DNA from: Burkholderiales bacterium
Lineage (GTDB): Bacteria > Pseudomonadota > Gammaproteobacteria > Burkholderiales > Burkholderiaceae_B
NCBI GenBank assembly: GCA_021299735.1
Contig: JAJTEM010000018.1
Coordinates: 1-48,526, forward strand
Direction: 5' to 3'
DNA: 48,526 nucleotides
Shown: positions 24,963 through 32,904 of the stretch, in pieces
How the letters are laid out: each line of letters begins with the position of its first letter
How positions within the stretch are numbered: the first letter of the stretch is position 1
The notes under the pieces: model-generated
Database searches by the model: none
The model's input: the letters and a program-made list of their open reading frames with translations, nothing else
Told to the model about the DNA's origin: nothing
Position numbers and translations under genes: made by a program

Positions 24963-25894
24963 TGTCAAAAAGTATTCTTGAATTGCGGCACTTGCGTACC
25001 TTGCAAGCCATTGAAGAAACTGGCAGCCTAAGCCGCGCAGCGGATGTGTTGTGCATTACTCAAAGTGCGGTGTCGCATCAAATCAAGGCACTGGAAGACT
25101 GGTTTGGTGAAGAGCTGGTGTACAAGCAGGGTGGTCAAAGCCGTTTCAGTGTGGTCGGGCAACGCCTGTTGCAATTGGCTGGGCAGGTGCTGGCGCAGGT
25201 GGACCAGGCTGAACTGGATATTCTGAAAATGAAGCAGGGTGCAGGCGGCCCCTTGCGCGTGGCCGTGGAATGCCACACCTGCTTTGACTGGCTTATGCCT
25301 TCGATGGATGTGTACCGCAACCGCTGGCCGGAGGTGGAGCTGGACATTGTTTCAGGCTTTCATGCCGATCCCGTTGGCCTGCTGCACAAAGGCGAGGCCG
25401 AGCTGGCAATTGTGTCCGAGCTTTGCGAGGAAGAGGGCATAGTTTCTTTCCCCCTGTTTCGGTTTGAAATGGTGGGCCTGGTGCCTGTAGATTCAAAGTT
25501 GGCCAAACGTGCGTATTTAAAACCGTCCGATTTTGGTGATGAAACCTTGCTGACCTACCCGGTACCTGACGACATGCTGGACGTGATCAAGCATTTTTTA
25601 ACCCCCGCCGGTGTGCAGGTTAAGCGCCGCAGCAGTGAATTGACTGTGGCTTTGTTACAGCTGGTGGCCAGTAAGCGCGGTCTTTCCGCCTTGCCAGCTT
25701 GGGCGGTGAAAGGCTACGTTGAGCGTGGCTATGTTGCGCAGGTGCCACTGGGCAGGAAAGGCTTGATGTCAACCTTGTATGCCGCGTTGCCCAAAGCCAT
25801 TGCTGGAAAGCACTACACCGCCGACTTTGTGGCGGTGATGCGGGAAGTGTGTGCGCGGGAACTGGATGGTATTGAGTTGTTGGGTGACGACTGA
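24962..25894 (+). CDS. metR: LysR-type regulator of methionine synthesis
   Basis: 310 residues. N-terminal winged helix-turn-helix typical of LysR regulators: ELRHLRTLQAIEETGSLSRA and ITQSAVSHQIKALEDWFGEEL, followed by an effector-binding domain (PLRVAVECHTCFDWLMP and so on). The close match to MetR, the homocysteine-responsive activator of metE, and its divergent position next to metE with a MetR box make the assignment strong. In this family homocysteine acts as coactivator for metE. Confidence 0.95.
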   Translation: MSKSILELRHLRTLQAIEETGSLSRAADVLCITQSAVSHQIKALEDWFGEELVYKQGGQSRFSVVGQRLLQLAGQVLAQVDQAELDILKMKQGAGGPLRVAVECHTCFDWLMPSMDVYRNRWPEVELDIVSGFHADPVGLLHKGEAELAIVSELCEEEGIVSFPLFRFEMVGLVPVDSKLAKRAYLKPSDFGDETLLTYPVPDDMLDVIKHFLTPAGVQVKRRSSELTVALLQLVASKRGLSALPAWAVKGYVERGYVAQVPLGRKGLMSTLYAALPKAIAGKHYTADFVAVMREVCARELDGIELLGDD

Positions 25895-25899
25895 AAGAC

Positions 25900-26343
25900 C
25901 TATTCAACGAATACGTTGCAATATTCAAGGACGTATTTTCCGTTGGCGGACTTCTTAATGTAATGCTTTGTGTCTAACTGCAAAAAGATGGGAGTTGTAT
26001 CTTTCAGATTACCGTTTCTTAGGCGATCCAGCAATTCCCATCTCGATTTTTGAACTGGGCTAATTTGACTTTTATTCGGTTCAATCCCTTTGAATCGAAT
26101 CTGAATGGTTCTTTGGCAATTGGGCGCCTCGATCGGAAACAGCTTCTTGTCGATTAATATTTCAAACTGCGACCAGTTTCTGACAAAAGACTCAAGCGTG
26201 GCTGGAGCGTCTTCATTCACATGTAAATCATTTGTGTCTGAAATATATATTGTCGGAATTTCAATGAACTGGATCGGCTCAGTGGCAAGCAAGTTCACTT
26301 GGGTGCAGAACAACAAGGTGAAGGCAGCAAATTTATTTGCCAT
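25900..26343 (-). CDS. Exported small protein, possible immunity partner
   Basis: 147 residues from ATG 26343, with GGGGAG upstream. A signal peptide (KFAAFTLLFCTQVNLLAT) exports the product. The mature part is beta/alpha mixed with two Cys (in APNCQRTIQIRF and LEYCNVFVE) that may form a disulfide. The start overlaps the stop of the lysozyme-like gene by 11 bp, so translation is coupled. No family recognised. The base composition is visibly more AT-rich than the neighbours (about 35 percent GC in a sample at 26041-26100). Together with the preceding gene it suggests acquired DNA. Confidence 0.6.
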   Translation of the reverse strand: MANKFAAFTLLFCTQVNLLATEPIQFIEIPTIYISDTNDLHVNEDAPATLESFVRNWSQFEILIDKKLFPIEAPNCQRTIQIRFKGIEPNKSQISPVQKSRWELLDRLRNGNLKDTTPIFLQLDTKHYIKKSANGKYVLEYCNVFVE

Positions 26344-26830
26344 CGCAAAGAAGCTCCCCGACGGTCTGATTCCAGACTTCGATGTATTTGTCGGGAAACC
26401 CTTTGCCCAAAATTGTGTTGTAATATTTTTTCCAATAATTGGCCATGCCTTCAGTATCTCCCGCATCTGGTATTGCTTCTTTTACCCTAGCGTAATGTAC
26501 GCGCGCCATGGCAGTGGCATACAGATCATTGTTAATGAGCTCATCCTCTGCATTGGCTTTGTGGTTCGTTTTGAATTGTAATACCTTGTCGGCCAGAGAT
26601 TTACGATAGCTGAGATAGTTGTTCCATATGTCGTCATGTGTTGCCATTTCCATTTGATACAAGCCCCGAGCCGGTCCGTTGCCTAATTGTTTTCTCCAGG
26701 TTAGTCTGCTTTCAACTAGGGCAGTTCCGAGTAATAACTCTGCCACATTGTCGCCTCCCATCCCCATGGTTTTAAGTGTGGGAAGGATGGTGTCTCGATA
26801 AAAATAATGGCATATGGCTTTGGTTGGCAT
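26333..26830 (-). CDS. Lysozyme/transglycosylase-like protein without signal peptide
   Basis: 165 residues. LLGTALVESRLTWRKQ places a Glu after a hydrophobic helix, and GPARGLYQMEMATHDDIWNNY is like the conserved substrate-groove region of phage and effector muramidases, where Glu in VESRL would be the acid catalyst. There is no signal peptide. The rest is helical (YATAMARVHYARV, MANYWKKYYNTILG). The domain is similar to phage-encoded lytic proteins of poorly characterised type. It is translated ahead of an exported small protein. I would call it a putative peptidoglycan hydrolase, from motif appearance only. Confidence 0.6.
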   Translation of the reverse strand: MPTKAICHYFYRDTILPTLKTMGMGGDNVAELLLGTALVESRLTWRKQLGNGPARGLYQMEMATHDDIWNNYLSYRKSLADKVLQFKTNHKANAEDELINNDLYATAMARVHYARVKEAIPDAGDTEGMANYWKKYYNTILGKGFPDKYIEVWNQTVGELLCDGK

Positions 26831-27003
26831 GATTACTCCATCAGATAAGCGGCTAAAGCCTATTCCGGCAAGTCTGGGAACTCAAATTAAGGTATCCAAA
26901 GTCCCTTGTCTTGATTAACCAGTCCCCCCACCTGAACATACACAGCTGTAAACACCAATAACGTTTGGCATGGAAGCAACGCCCCGCTAGATCTATACGT
27001 AAA

Positions 27004-27017
27004 AACGAACGTTCGTT
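27004..27017. promoter_or_regulatory. TetR-type 14-bp perfect palindrome
   Basis: AACGAACGTTCGTT, about 96 bases before the dehydrogenase start at 27113. Such palindromes are typical of TetR-family operators, including regulators of fatty-acid and branched-chain degradation. No TetR gene lies in the window. Confidence 0.55.
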
Positions 27018-27112
27018 CGAATCAGTCCTCCACTTTGCTATCGTTTTCTGCGTTAATCTCTTGATCAATTGTCCATTTAATTCATAAAAACAGCAGTTTT
27101 GGAGACTTTTCA

Positions 27113-27883
27113 ATGAATTTGAATAAATTGGTGGCCGTGGTTACGGGTGGAGCGTCGGGTTTGGGCTTGGCAACAGTGGAGCAGTTTGTTGCTGCCGGAG
27201 CCAAAGTGGCCGTGTTCGACATGAACGAGGAAGCGGGTAAAGCGGCGCAAGCTGCCCACCCAGGCAAGGTGATTTTCCAGAAAGTGAATGTGGCTGATGC
27301 AGCTTCTGCCCGCGCCGGGATTGAGGCCACCATGGCTGCTTTTGGGGCTATTCACATTGCCGTGAATTGTGCCGGTGTGGGCACGGCGGGAAAAACGCTT
27401 GACCGCGACAGCAAAGCATTGCCACTGGAAGCTTTTGCAAAAACCATCAATATTAATTTGATTGGTACTTTCAATATTGCAAGCCTGGCCGCTGAAGCCA
27501 TGGCCAAGAACGCACCCGATGAAGACGGCCAGCGTGGCGTAATTATCAACACCGCCTCGGTGGCCGCATTTGATGGCCAAACCGGGCAAGCCGCCTATTC
27601 TGCAAGTAAAGGCGGCGTGGTTGGCATGACCTTGCCCATGGCTCGCGATTTGGGTCGCTATGGCATTCGCGTGATGACGATTGCCCCCGGCATTTTTGAT
27701 ACACCGATGATGCAAGGCGTTTCGGAAGAATATCGCCAACCGCTGATCGCCATGGTTCAAAATCCGAAGCGCTTTGGTGCACCAGCCGAATATGGCCGCC
27801 TGTGTGTAAGTATTGTGGAGAACAATTACTTGAATGGCGAAACAATTCGCATCGACGGCAGCATTCGCATGCAGGCGAAGTAA
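27113..27883 (+). CDS. 3-hydroxyacyl-CoA dehydrogenase, short-chain (HSD10-like)
   Basis: 256 residues. TGGASGLG (11-18) is the NAD-binding loop, NCAGVG (85-90) the second one, and the catalytic triad is Ser149, Tyr162 and Lys166 (TASVAAFDG, AYSASKGG). Spacing equals that of human HSD10. Members oxidise 3-hydroxyacyl-CoA or 2-methyl-3-hydroxybutyryl-CoA in beta-oxidation or isoleucine degradation. TTGGAG precedes ATG 27113. An acyl-CoA dehydrogenase gene follows 27 bases after, and a TetR-type palindrome lies upstream. Confidence 0.9.
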   Translation: MNLNKLVAVVTGGASGLGLATVEQFVAAGAKVAVFDMNEEAGKAAQAAHPGKVIFQKVNVADAASARAGIEATMAAFGAIHIAVNCAGVGTAGKTLDRDSKALPLEAFAKTININLIGTFNIASLAAEAMAKNAPDEDGQRGVIINTASVAAFDGQTGQAAYSASKGGVVGMTLPMARDLGRYGIRVMTIAPGIFDTPMMQGVSEEYRQPLIAMVQNPKRFGAPAEYGRLCVSIVENNYLNGETIRIDGSIRMQAK

Positions 27884-27910
27884 TAAAAGCACATAGGAAA
27901 GGGAATCATT

Positions 27911-29098
27911 ATGGGCTCAGTGGACCAGGTAATAGGCCAATCAGCAGATCAATTCAAAATGGCTGAAAATGAAGACATCACATTGTTCCGAGACATGCTA
28001 TTGCGTTGTCTTGAAAAGGAAGTGATTCCGCATTACGACCAGTGGGAGAAAGAGGGTTGGATGCCCAAGGAAACCTGGTTGATGCTGGGTGCTGCGGGCA
28101 TGCTGGGGCCAGACATGCCAGAGGAGTTTGGTGCTGCTGGTGCACCATTCGAAGTGGCCCTGATGATTCTTGAAGAAACCTGCCGCCTGAATTTGCATTC
28201 ACTGAGCACGGCGTTGAATGTGCATGCCAACATCGTGATGCCCTACATCAATAATTTGGGCACTGCTGAGCAAAAAGTGCAGTGGTTGCCACGCATGGTG
28301 ACCGGTGAAATTGTGGGTTCAATCGGCATGACTGAACCAGGCGCGGGCAGTGACTTGGCCGGTATGCGCACCAATGCAGTTCGCGATGGTGATGAATGGG
28401 TGATTAACGGCTCTAAAACATTCATCACCAACGGTTTGCACTGTGGCTTGATTGTTCTGGCTGCAAAAACCGACGCCACCAAAGGTGCCAAAGGCATCAG
28501 CCTGTTTTTAGTGGATAGCAGTTTGCCCGGTTTCAAGAAAGGCAAGGGCATCAAGAAAATGGGCCAGCACTCCAACGACACAGCCGAGTTGTTTTTCGAT
28601 AACTTGCGCGTGCCTGCCAATGCCTTGCTGGGCGAGGAAAACAAAGGCTTTATTTACCTGATGCAAGAACTGCCGCGTGAGCGCCTGGGCTTGGGTTCGC
28701 AAGCGGTGGGTGCTTGTGAGGGAGCTATGGCAGTTACTGCTGATTACGTGAAACAACGCAAAGCGTTTGGCAGTACACTGGCCCAGTTTCAAAACACCCG
28801 TTTCAAAATGGCTGAGCTGCGTGCGCAGCTTGAGTTGACCAAAGCCTACTTAAAACAGTGCGAGGCCCGATTCAAACTGGGTGTGATGACCACTGAAGAG
28901 GCATCTATTCTGAAACTGATGTCAACTGAATTGCAGGTGAAGTTGACGCATGAATGTTTGCAGTTGTTTGGCGGTTATGGCTACACCGAGGAATACCCAA
29001 TTTCCAGATTCTTTACCGATGCGCGGGTGCAAACCATTTACGCGGGCACATCGGAAATCATGAAGGAAATGATTGCGAGAGGTGAGCTAGGGCGGTGA
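27911..29098 (+). CDS. Acyl-CoA dehydrogenase
   Basis: 395 residues with the flavin and substrate motifs SIGMTEPGAGSDLAGMRTNA and FGGYGYTEEYPISR. The C-terminal motif is YAGTSEIMKE, so the Glu seen in YEGT of short- and medium-chain enzymes is Ala, while LPRERLGLG carries Glu257, the position used by isovaleryl- and long-chain enzymes. The catalytic base is therefore probably Glu257. It likely starts oxidation of a branched or long acyl-CoA, with FAD, and hands electrons to ETF. It forms an operon with the preceding dehydrogenase. Confidence 0.9.
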   Translation: MGSVDQVIGQSADQFKMAENEDITLFRDMLLRCLEKEVIPHYDQWEKEGWMPKETWLMLGAAGMLGPDMPEEFGAAGAPFEVALMILEETCRLNLHSLSTALNVHANIVMPYINNLGTAEQKVQWLPRMVTGEIVGSIGMTEPGAGSDLAGMRTNAVRDGDEWVINGSKTFITNGLHCGLIVLAAKTDATKGAKGISLFLVDSSLPGFKKGKGIKKMGQHSNDTAELFFDNLRVPANALLGEENKGFIYLMQELPRERLGLGSQAVGACEGAMAVTADYVKQRKAFGSTLAQFQNTRFKMAELRAQLELTKAYLKQCEARFKLGVMTTEEASILKLMSTELQVKLTHECLQLFGGYGYTEEYPISRFFTDARVQTIYAGTSEIMKEMIARGELGR

Positions 29099-29706
29099 TG
29101 CGAAGCGGTCGCTAACTCGGCGGGGTTGCCTGCTTCCTCACTGAAAACCGCTTGATCCCTTTTTGAATTAATTCTTGCTCACCGATCTCGGCAAAACACA
29201 TGGCCGAGTATCGGTGTTGACTAATCGCCAAACGCAGCGAATGAATTCAAACGGGGCAGTTTTCTTGAAGTTCGGAACAGGCAAACCCACTGCCGAGTTG
29301 GCGTGGCGTAGTGCAAGCTCAATCGGCAGCGATGTCCCAATCGCTTCGCCTTCAAGAAAACCTGCCCTTGCGTGCCGAGCAGGGCCGGTGTCGCACAGCA
29401 TGGGCGACAGAGAACGAGCCCGACCCGTTTTTTGGAGGGTCGTTCTCAGGCATCGCAAGGCTCAGCATGGGAAATACAGGTTTTCTGGCGGAGAGTTGGG
29501 ATTCGCGCCGATAGAGCAGTTAACAGCGTCCGATAGTTAACAGCGCCCGATAGAGCAGCTAACAGCACCGATGGAATGCGTAATCACTCCGATTGAGCAG
29601 ACAATACAGACGATTGAGCAAGCAATCACGCTCGACACAAAACCGCAACATCACACTGGCATAAAGAGAGGTTAGTACTTCCTCAATCTTTCCATACTTT
29701 GCCTAC
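29099..29706. other. 600-bp region without a confident gene
   Basis: Between the acyl-CoA dehydrogenase and the next gene. Moderate open frames exist on both strands at 29168-29540 but none has a ribosome site or recognisable domain, and both strands being open argues against either. The last 130 bases before the next gene are a degenerate tandem repeat (separate entry). It could contain a non-coding RNA or eroded DNA. Confidence 0.5.
29508..29632. repeat. Degenerate tandem repeat, about six units of 17-22 bp
   Basis: Units begin with CCGAT(A/T/G)GAGCAG or the same without the first C: 29508-29529, 29530-29546 (shortened by 5), 29547-29567, 29568-29588, 29589-29610 and 29611-29632. The shared core is CGATNGAGCAG followed by (T/C)(A/T)AACAGC-like sequence. 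The last two units are the clearest AT-rich variants. No spacers lie between the units, so it is not a CRISPR. Confidence 0.75.
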
Positions 29707-30339
29707 ATGAAAAAAATCTTCGAGACTTTGCACGAACAGCGTTGGGACGACCACCGCTACTACCATCACAGCCGTATTAATCAAAGCCTGCACTTGCTCA
29801 GTGCCTTGTCATTCCTGTTTGGCTATGTGCTGTTGTTTATCGACCCTGTGTCTGCCGCGCTTGTCGCCTGGCTTGTGGCCATGACCAGTCGCCAGATCGG
29901 GCATTTCTTTTTTGAACCCAAAACCTACGACTATGTGAATGATGCCACGCACGATCACAAAGAAGACATCAAGGTGGGTTACAACTTGCGCCGCAAGGTG
30001 ATTCTGCTCAGTATCTGGGGGGCTTTGCCGGTGTTGATGTGGTTTAGCCCATCTACTTTTGGTTTGCCTCCAACCGGTGCAGACACGGCCAGTTTTGTGC
30101 GCAGTGTTGGCGAATCATGGTTGTGGCTGGGTTTTGGTGGTTTGGTGTTTAGAACCATTCATCTGTTTTTCATTCGTGACATCGAAACGGGTTTGGTGTG
30201 GGCCTTGAAAATTATCACCGACCCATTCCATGACGTAAAAATTTATTACAAGTCGCCGTTCTATCTTCTCAAAGGCCAGTTGATCGACCCAATGGAAGAT
30301 GTCAAAGCGCGCCAGGTTTCACTAAGCACGCGCCGCTGA
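29707..30339 (+). CDS. Mpo1-like membrane protein (DUF962-related)
   Basis: 210 residues. The N-terminus has HEQRWDDHRYYHHSRINQSLHL, followed by three or four hydrophobic segments (LLSALSFLFGYVLLFI, ALVAWLVAMTS, VILLSIWGALPVLMWF). RQIGHFFFEP has the GHxxFE-like pattern of Mpo1/YGL010w dioxygenases, where His residues bind iron, together with the early His cluster. Mpo1 removes a carbon from 2-hydroxy fatty acids; the assignment to that reaction is only suggestive. The last 79 bases overlap, on the opposite strand, the end of the aminotransferase gene. Confidence 0.6.
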   Translation: MKKIFETLHEQRWDDHRYYHHSRINQSLHLLSALSFLFGYVLLFIDPVSAALVAWLVAMTSRQIGHFFFEPKTYDYVNDATHDHKEDIKVGYNLRRKVILLSIWGALPVLMWFSPSTFGLPPTGADTASFVRSVGESWLWLGFGGLVFRTIHLFFIRDIETGLVWALKIITDPFHDVKIYYKSPFYLLKGQLIDPMEDVKARQVSLSTRR

Positions 30340-31955
30340 ATTTTCTTGTTGCTGTTGCAGGCCTCGCTGGTGTCCCACCAGCCATCGGCTTGCATGCGGC
30401 GGGCCGCTTGAATAAAGCGGTCGCAGAAAGTATCAAAGTCTGCGTCGGTGTAGTTGTGGCTGAAAATCATTCTGCCTGAACCCACCCAACTCAACATCAT
30501 TCGGGCTTGCAGCAAGTAGAACTGAAACATCCAGTTAAACCGGGACGGTTTGGTGTACAGAATAGTAAACACCGACACCATGTTTTGTACTTCAACAGGC
30601 AATTCCAGTTCAGTCAGTCGTTTGTTTAAAGCAGCGCGTCTCGTATTCCAGACTGCGTCCACATTTTGGTACATGCGTTCCACTTCAACGCTGTCAATGT
30701 GTTTCAAAAACAGGTTCATGGTTTGCATCACATAGGGGTGCGAATTGAAGGTGCCCCTTGCAAAACAAATGTCTGCAGGTTTGTTGTTGCGGTAGCGCTT
30801 CATCAATTCTGCTTTGCCGCACAACACGCCCACAGGCAAACCGCCACCCAGTGTTTTTCCGTAGGTCACCATGTCGGCACGCACGCCAAAATAATCTTGC
30901 GCACCACCTTTGGCCAAGCGGAAACCCAGAAACACTTCGTCCAGTATCAACACAATGCCATTTTCTGTGCACACCTGTCGAAGCTGTTTTAGCCATTGGG
31001 TATAAGCCTCTTTGTTGTAGCCCGCTTTGCGGCCGCTGTTAATCAAGGCTGAATCGCCTGGCGCATTTGTGTTGGGGTGCAAGGCTTGCAGCGGGTTCAC
31101 CAGCACGCAGGCAATGTCCTTTCGGGTGGCCAACACATGCAGTGTGCGCTGGCTCATTTCCTGTAGTGTCAGTGTTCTGTCTGCGCTCACCGGGTTACCA
31201 ATACCTGGTTGTACATCGCCCCACCAGCCATGATAAGCGCCTGCAAAACGCACTATGCGTTGGCAGCCAGTGTGGTATTGCGCAAGGCGCACCGCTTGCA
31301 TCACAGCTTCGGTTCCGCTCATGTGGTATGAAATTTCATCCTGGCCAGCCAGTGCAAGAATGCGCCGTGTGTTGTCCAATACCACCGGGTGATAAGGCCC
31401 GAGTACCGGGCCCAAAGCATCCATATCTGTAGCAGCGTGGCGAATGAAACTTTTGTAAATGTCGTAGCCCAGCAGGTTGGTGCCATAGGCACCGGTTACA
31501 TCAATGTATTCATTGCCATCAATGTCCCACACATGTACGCCTTCTGTTTTTTTCAGAAAAAGTGCGGGCAACAGGTTCTCGTTCACCATCTTTCTGAATT
31601 GAAAGGGTACACGGTACTTGTGGGTGAATTGTGCATCGGAAATACTAGTGATCGCCTGTTCCAGCAAAAGCTTGCCTTGTGGGCAACGATCAAGCAGTTC
31701 TCTAGACAATTCATTGAAACCTTTTTTGCGCTTCTCAACGGTCAATTCATTTGCACTGTCGCAATTGAAAAACGAATCACCTTCAAGGCTGTACTGCGGT
31801 ATCAATTTCGATACCCGTTTGGCCATGCGAACATGGCCGCTTAAGCCGGGGTGTTTTGCGCGCGACAATTGAAAGCGCCGATGCGCTTTGAAAACAAGAT
31901 ATGCACTGGCGCTGGCGCCAATGAGCAAGGTCAGGCTGTCAAGATTCATACACAT
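30261..31955 (-). CDS. Membrane-anchored class III aminotransferase (GSA-aminomutase-like)
   Basis: Residues 5-25 form a hydrophobic anchor (LTLLIGASASAYLVF), after which about 110 residues precede the PLP domain. This begins with VWDIDGNEYIDVTGAYGTNLLGY; MSGTEAVMQAVRLA binds phosphate, ILDEVFLGFR is the Asp that holds the pyridine nitrogen, and VTYGKTLGGGLPVG carries the Schiff-base Lys (residue 372 counted from an upstream in-frame TTG at 31970; about 367 from the listed start). These match glutamate-1-semialdehyde aminomutase-like enzymes, though heme-pathway HemL normally lacks an anchor and the extra N-terminus. Substrate unknown. The exact start is uncertain among TTG 31970, ATG 31955 and ATG 31949. 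Divergent from a decarboxylase-like gene. Confidence 0.8.
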   Translation of the reverse strand: MCMNLDSLTLLIGASASAYLVFKAHRRFQLSRAKHPGLSGHVRMAKRVSKLIPQYSLEGDSFFNCDSANELTVEKRKKGFNELSRELLDRCPQGKLLLEQAITSISDAQFTHKYRVPFQFRKMVNENLLPALFLKKTEGVHVWDIDGNEYIDVTGAYGTNLLGYDIYKSFIRHAATDMDALGPVLGPYHPVVLDNTRRILALAGQDEISYHMSGTEAVMQAVRLAQYHTGCQRIVRFAGAYHGWWGDVQPGIGNPVSADRTLTLQEMSQRTLHVLATRKDIACVLVNPLQALHPNTNAPGDSALINSGRKAGYNKEAYTQWLKQLRQVCTENGIVLILDEVFLGFRLAKGGAQDYFGVRADMVTYGKTLGGGLPVGVLCGKAELMKRYRNNKPADICFARGTFNSHPYVMQTMNLFLKHIDSVEVERMYQNVDAVWNTRRAALNKRLTELELPVEVQNMVSVFTILYTKPSRFNWMFQFYLLQARMMLSWVGSGRMIFSHNYTDADFDTFCDRFIQAARRMQADGWWDTSEACNSNKKIQRRVLSETWRALTSSIGSINWPLRR

Positions 31956-32011
31956 TTCTGTCAAAAACAACAGGTAAGGTTGTACGCCAATTCGGTGACA
32001 GGCTGATTAAA

Positions 32012-32884
32012 TTGCAAAAAAACTCACAGGTAGCTTCTTCGTTTCAGGCTTCCCGCATTCAGTTGCAGGAAAGTGCCAACTTCATGTTGACCAATCGAAT
32101 TCCACGCTTGTTTAGCTGCTGGTTGATGGGGAAGATCAGCAAAATAAAACACCCATGGTTCGCGCAACCTGCCTTGTGGGTGTGGCGACAGTGTGCTGAT
32201 TTAAATTTGCATGAGGCACAAAAGCAGCAATTCAATTCCATTCACGAGTGTTTTACACGTGCACTGAAGCCCGGCACGCGGCCCGTGGCCAGCCATGCTG
32301 CGGCCACCAGCCCGTGCGACGGAATTTTAGGCGCGCATGGCATGGTGGAAAATGGCATCTTGTTGCAAGTAAAAGGCTTTCCCTATGCAATTGAGGAATT
32401 GCTGATCGACCCTCTGCTGGCCCTTAAATTTCATGGCTACAACTATGCAACTATCCGAATAACAGCCAGCATGTATCACCGAATGCACTCGCCAATCGAT
32501 GGCGTTTTAGAGCAGGTGGATTACATTCACGGCGACACCTGGAATGTAAACCCGGTGGCATTGAAACGCGTAAAAAAACTGTTTTGCAAAAATGAGCGTG
32601 CAGTGCTCAGCGGTAAAACCGCTGACGGTGAGCCGTTTGCAATCGTGCCTGTAGCGGCTATTCTGGTTGCGGGCATTCGCTTGCATTGCACCGGCCGGGT
32701 ATTTGATCAAAACGACTGCGGGCCACAGCGTGTTCGCATACATACACCCATTCAAAAAGGTGAGGAGCTTGGTTGGTTTGAGCACGGTTCCACCATTGTT
32801 TTGCTGGTGCCGCCCCAACACAAGCTGGTTGAAGGCTTAAGCGAAGGAAGCCGATTGTGCATGGGGCAAGCCCTGTTTGAATAA
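32012..32884 (+). CDS. Phosphatidylserine decarboxylase-like enzyme
   Basis: 290 residues from TTG 32012; an ATG at 32084 would cut into the N-terminal family region IPRLFSCWLMG. SPCDG (Asp103), MYHRMHSPIDG (His156, His159), NVNPVALKRV and FEHGSTIVLL (Ser260) match the PSD fold, its Asp-His-Ser residues and the G-S-T self-cleavage site that makes the pyruvoyl group. Usual PSDs have LGST or similar. The gene is divergent from the aminotransferase and 20 bases from a spermidine synthase-like gene, not beside pssA, so the substrate may not be phosphatidylserine. Confidence 0.85.
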   Translation: MQKNSQVASSFQASRIQLQESANFMLTNRIPRLFSCWLMGKISKIKHPWFAQPALWVWRQCADLNLHEAQKQQFNSIHECFTRALKPGTRPVASHAAATSPCDGILGAHGMVENGILLQVKGFPYAIEELLIDPLLALKFHGYNYATIRITASMYHRMHSPIDGVLEQVDYIHGDTWNVNPVALKRVKKLFCKNERAVLSGKTADGEPFAIVPVAAILVAGIRLHCTGRVFDQNDCGPQRVRIHTPIQKGEELGWFEHGSTIVLLVPPQHKLVEGLSEGSRLCMGQALFE

Positions 32885-32904
32885 TTCGGTTATTCTTGCG
32901 CCCT

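Noticed and set aside
27110..27892. Long minus-strand open frame (260 codons) opposite the short-chain dehydrogenase gene
   Set aside because: The plus strand encodes a textbook SDR with catalytic residues; the antisense frame is a codon-bias shadow with no domain.
29508..29632. Considered as CRISPR array
   Set aside because: Units are contiguous without spacers, vary in length and diverge; no cas genes are nearby.
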